A model generated the notes under the pieces. It did no database searches and had not been told where the DNA came from. It saw nothing but the letters and a program-made list of their open reading frames with translations. A stretch of 23,724 bases of DNA from F-183 sp036502165 (GTDB taxonomy: Bacteria; Acidobacteriota; Terriglobia; Bryobacterales; Bryobacteraceae): positions 1-23,724 of the forward strand of contig DASXZC010000693.1 of NCBI GenBank assembly GCA_036502165.1, written 5' to 3'. The position numbers were made by a program, and so were the translations under genes. Shown here in pieces: positions 22,236 to 23,724 of this stretch (positions are counted from its first letter, which is position 1; every line of letters begins with the position of its first letter).

Positions 22236-22241
22236 AGAGTA
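22236..22241 (-). promoter_or_regulatory. Possible -10 element (TACTCT) of a leaderless promoter
   Basis: TACTCT on the minus strand, exactly 6 nt (GTGGGG) before the ATG at 22229. It keeps the TANNNT core but is a weaker match overall. Confidence 0.35.
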
Positions 22242-22283
22242 ACGCGCGCGCGGGAACTTCCACATTGGCTTCGGTGTCTACAC

Positions 22284-22289
22284 AGGAAA
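22284..22289 (+). promoter_or_regulatory. Shine-Dalgarno supporting a GTG start at 22293
   Basis: AGGAAA with AGGA ending 5 nt before the GTG at 22293. It places the start of the membrane protein here rather than far upstream in the same open frame, which lies over the small minus-strand gene. Confidence 0.55.
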
Positions 22290-22292
22290 TCA

Positions 22293-23690
22293 GTGGACAA
22301 CCCTTCCGCCGATCGCACCTTAAAGAATTGGATCCCCGCCGGCGCCGGCTTTCTCGCGGCCGCCATCGTGATCGCATGGTTGAGTCCCGGCCCGCCTCGA
22401 GCGGTCTCGCTCAAAGCCGTGCTGTTCATCTACGCACTCGCATTGGCGTACACGCTATTGATCCTCGGCGTAACTGCAGCGGCGGCCTTCCTCGCGTGGC
22501 TCGCGATCCATCTCGTCCACACGAAACATCCGCCGCCGCGGATCACCTGGAGAATCGCCAGCCGCGCCGTCTGGTTCCTCCCTCTCTATCTGTTTGCCGC
22601 CGCGAAATCAGGATGGGCGATCGTCGCCGCCGTGCTGTTGACGCTCGGTATCGTACACGTCCTGCGCAACCTGCAGCCGGCCTCGCAACGGCGCACGGCA
22701 CTCTCATCGGGATGGAAGATTTTCTCCTGCGTCGTTGCTGGAGCGGCGATCGAAGGTGCGATTGTTGCCACGGGCATCGAACGCATCCGCCCCGCCATTC
22801 CTATCGTGGCCGCCGCAACGCTCATCGTCGCCTGGCATGCCACCAAGAGCGGACGCTCCGGCCATCCCTCGCGCGGACTCGTGACCCTCTTCGCCGCACT
22901 CGTCCTCACCTGCGGAGCCCTCGTCCGCCGCGTCGGCATCGCGCCTGGTGACGGATTGTTTGGAAATCCAGTCGATCCCGCGATCTCCGCTTCGCTGTAC
23001 GCTTTGCAAAAATCCTTTGGAGGCGGCCCCGCGACGCCGTTCGCTCCGAACAAAATGGAAGCGTCCGATCGAAAGGGCGACGAAAACGTGAACGTCCCCG
23101 GCATGCCGCATCGCGGCATCATTCTCTGGCCCGACGTCAAGAAGGAAACTACGCTCGTGCCGCCGCTGCTGACTCTCGGCCGCAAGGCTCTCAAGAATCG
23201 CAAGCAGACGCTCACGATCCCTTTCTACGGAGCGTACTGGTTCTACCGCCCGCCCTACCTGCAGCCTCCCTTCGACTCCCTGGTGTTGCACGGCTCGCCC
23301 GCCATTCACAGTTTCCTCAGCAATGATGGATCTCCGCTCACCGAAGAAGCCCATCAGGATCTGCAAACCAATCTCGACTTGAGCTGGTGCAGCCGCATCG
23401 AACTCGATGTCCAAAACGCCGACCACCGCCCTGAGCTTCTCGATATTGAATTGCTGATCGTCGACCGCACGCACTGGAAAGATACACAATCCCTCGGACG
23501 TATGCCGCTCGCGTCACGTCCGAGAGAGACCGCCGTTCCGGAGACTATCCTCTATCCGATGTCGCCCACCGCGCGAGCGAAGAACATCGTCGAGTTCATC
23601 GTCCGCTTCCATCTGCTGCCGCCGCGTGGACAGGAGAGCGCGCAAGTCGAGCTCGAGCGATTCCGTTTGGTTCCAAAAGCCGGACGCTGA
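22293..23690 (+). CDS. Multi-pass membrane protein of unknown function with C-terminal soluble domain
   Basis: Predicted 465-residue protein. The N-terminal half has about six or seven hydrophobic segments (residues ~13-30, 42-76, 92-124, 142-161, 167-182, 196-211), rich in Ala and without charged catalytic pairs. From ~215 on it is soluble and beta-rich: RGIILWPDVKKETTLVPPLL, TIPFYGAYWFYRPPYLQPPF, a DLSWCSRIELDVQNADHRPE block and a final VELERFRLV strand. I believe similar proteins occur in other Acidobacteria as conserved hypotheticals, but I know no function; the C-terminal part could be a carbohydrate- or ligand-binding beta-sandwich. The GTG start is chosen for its AGGA site and because the helix region begins just after it. 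The stop is 34 bp from the window end. Confidence 0.82.
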   Translation: MDNPSADRTLKNWIPAGAGFLAAAIVIAWLSPGPPRAVSLKAVLFIYALALAYTLLILGVTAAAAFLAWLAIHLVHTKHPPPRITWRIASRAVWFLPLYLFAAAKSGWAIVAAVLLTLGIVHVLRNLQPASQRRTALSSGWKIFSCVVAGAAIEGAIVATGIERIRPAIPIVAAATLIVAWHATKSGRSGHPSRGLVTLFAALVLTCGALVRRVGIAPGDGLFGNPVDPAISASLYALQKSFGGGPATPFAPNKMEASDRKGDENVNVPGMPHRGIILWPDVKKETTLVPPLLTLGRKALKNRKQTLTIPFYGAYWFYRPPYLQPPFDSLVLHGSPAIHSFLSNDGSPLTEEAHQDLQTNLDLSWCSRIELDVQNADHRPELLDIELLIVDRTHWKDTQSLGRMPLASRPRETAVPETILYPMSPTARAKNIVEFIVRFHLLPPRGQESAQVELERFRLVPKAGR

Positions 23691-23724
23691 GATACAATCA
23701 CCGTTGCGAATGTTTATGCGTGTG
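23691..23724 (+). promoter_or_regulatory. Right-edge stretch with a possible -10 (TACAAT) and start of a next gene
   Basis: TACAAT at 23693-23698 resembles a -10 element. In-frame ATGs follow at 23710 and 23716 and stay open to the window edge (MFMRV). This may be the promoter and first codons of a further plus-strand gene, but too little is visible to decide. Confidence 0.25.

Noticed and set aside
22077..22292. Upstream extension of the right-end membrane protein.
   Set aside because: It runs over the small minus-strand gene; the GTG at 22293 has an AGGA site and sits just before the first helix.
1..23724. CRISPR arrays, tRNAs, insertion sequences, attachment sites and phage genes.
   Set aside because: No regular direct repeats, transposase or integrase motifs, or tRNA-like cloverleaf were seen; almost every base is assigned to a gene.

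Overview
The window looks like a gene-dense chromosomal segment of an Acidobacteriota bacterium, most likely from the Solibacter/Bryobacter lineage. Three things point there. The protein cut by the left edge ends in the 'Solibacter uncharacterized C-terminal domain' (TIGR03437 type). Two tandem genes encode 'VWFA-related Acidobacterial domain' proteins (TIGR03436 type). Many products are secreted or envelope proteins of kinds common in that phylum: CRTAC1/ASPIC-UnbV beta-propeller, TPR, carboxypeptidase-regulatory-like domain and glycine-zipper proteins. The DNA is GC-rich and almost wholly coding; no gap without a gene exceeds about 105 bp. I see no tRNA, rRNA, CRISPR, insertion sequence or phage gene. 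All family assignments are by reading and memory, with no database search.

Layout. 1-1177 (+): tail of a TIGR03437-type protein, then a serine esterase coupled by an ATGA overlap. 1161-4002 (-): a secreted TPR protein followed by a CRTAC1-family seven-bladed propeller. 4108-9218 (+): two paralogous VWFA-related secreted proteins in tandem, then two small exported proteins that both look like Sm-type barrels. 9223-14247 (-): carboxypeptidase-regulatory-like protein, HddA-like GHMP kinase, CPBP intramembrane protease, an exported protein with a BamE-like end, and a VOC-fold lipoprotein that probably has its own promoter. 14340-16991 (+): a membrane histidine kinase and an NtrC-type sigma-54 activator. 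16993-17793 (-): a small ORF coupled to a zeta-toxin-like ATPase gene broken by two frameshifts. 17856-19321 (+): an exported protein of unknown function and a PHP phosphoesterase. 19296-20614 (-): a small four-helix membrane protein and a YgfZ-type folate-binding protein, ATGA-coupled. 20651-21957 (+): an MBL-fold hydrolase, then a small ORF overlapping a nucleotidyltransferase gene by 65 bp. 21954-22229 (-): a small unknown protein. 22293-23690 (+): a multi-pass membrane protein of unknown function.

The most interesting points are general ones. Five genes that start transcription units have a TANNNT hexamer exactly 6 nt before their ATG and mostly no good Shine-Dalgarno sequence, which is the arrangement expected for leaderless mRNAs. 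All five convergent junctions have their stop codons overlapping or at most 4 bp apart, leaving no room for classical terminators. There are two toxin-antitoxin-like pairs (ATPase type, degraded; nucleotidyltransferase type, intact). I found no clear, wholly new multi-gene system; the least explained items are the Sm-like exported pair, the coupled partner ORFs and the unknown membrane protein at the right end.
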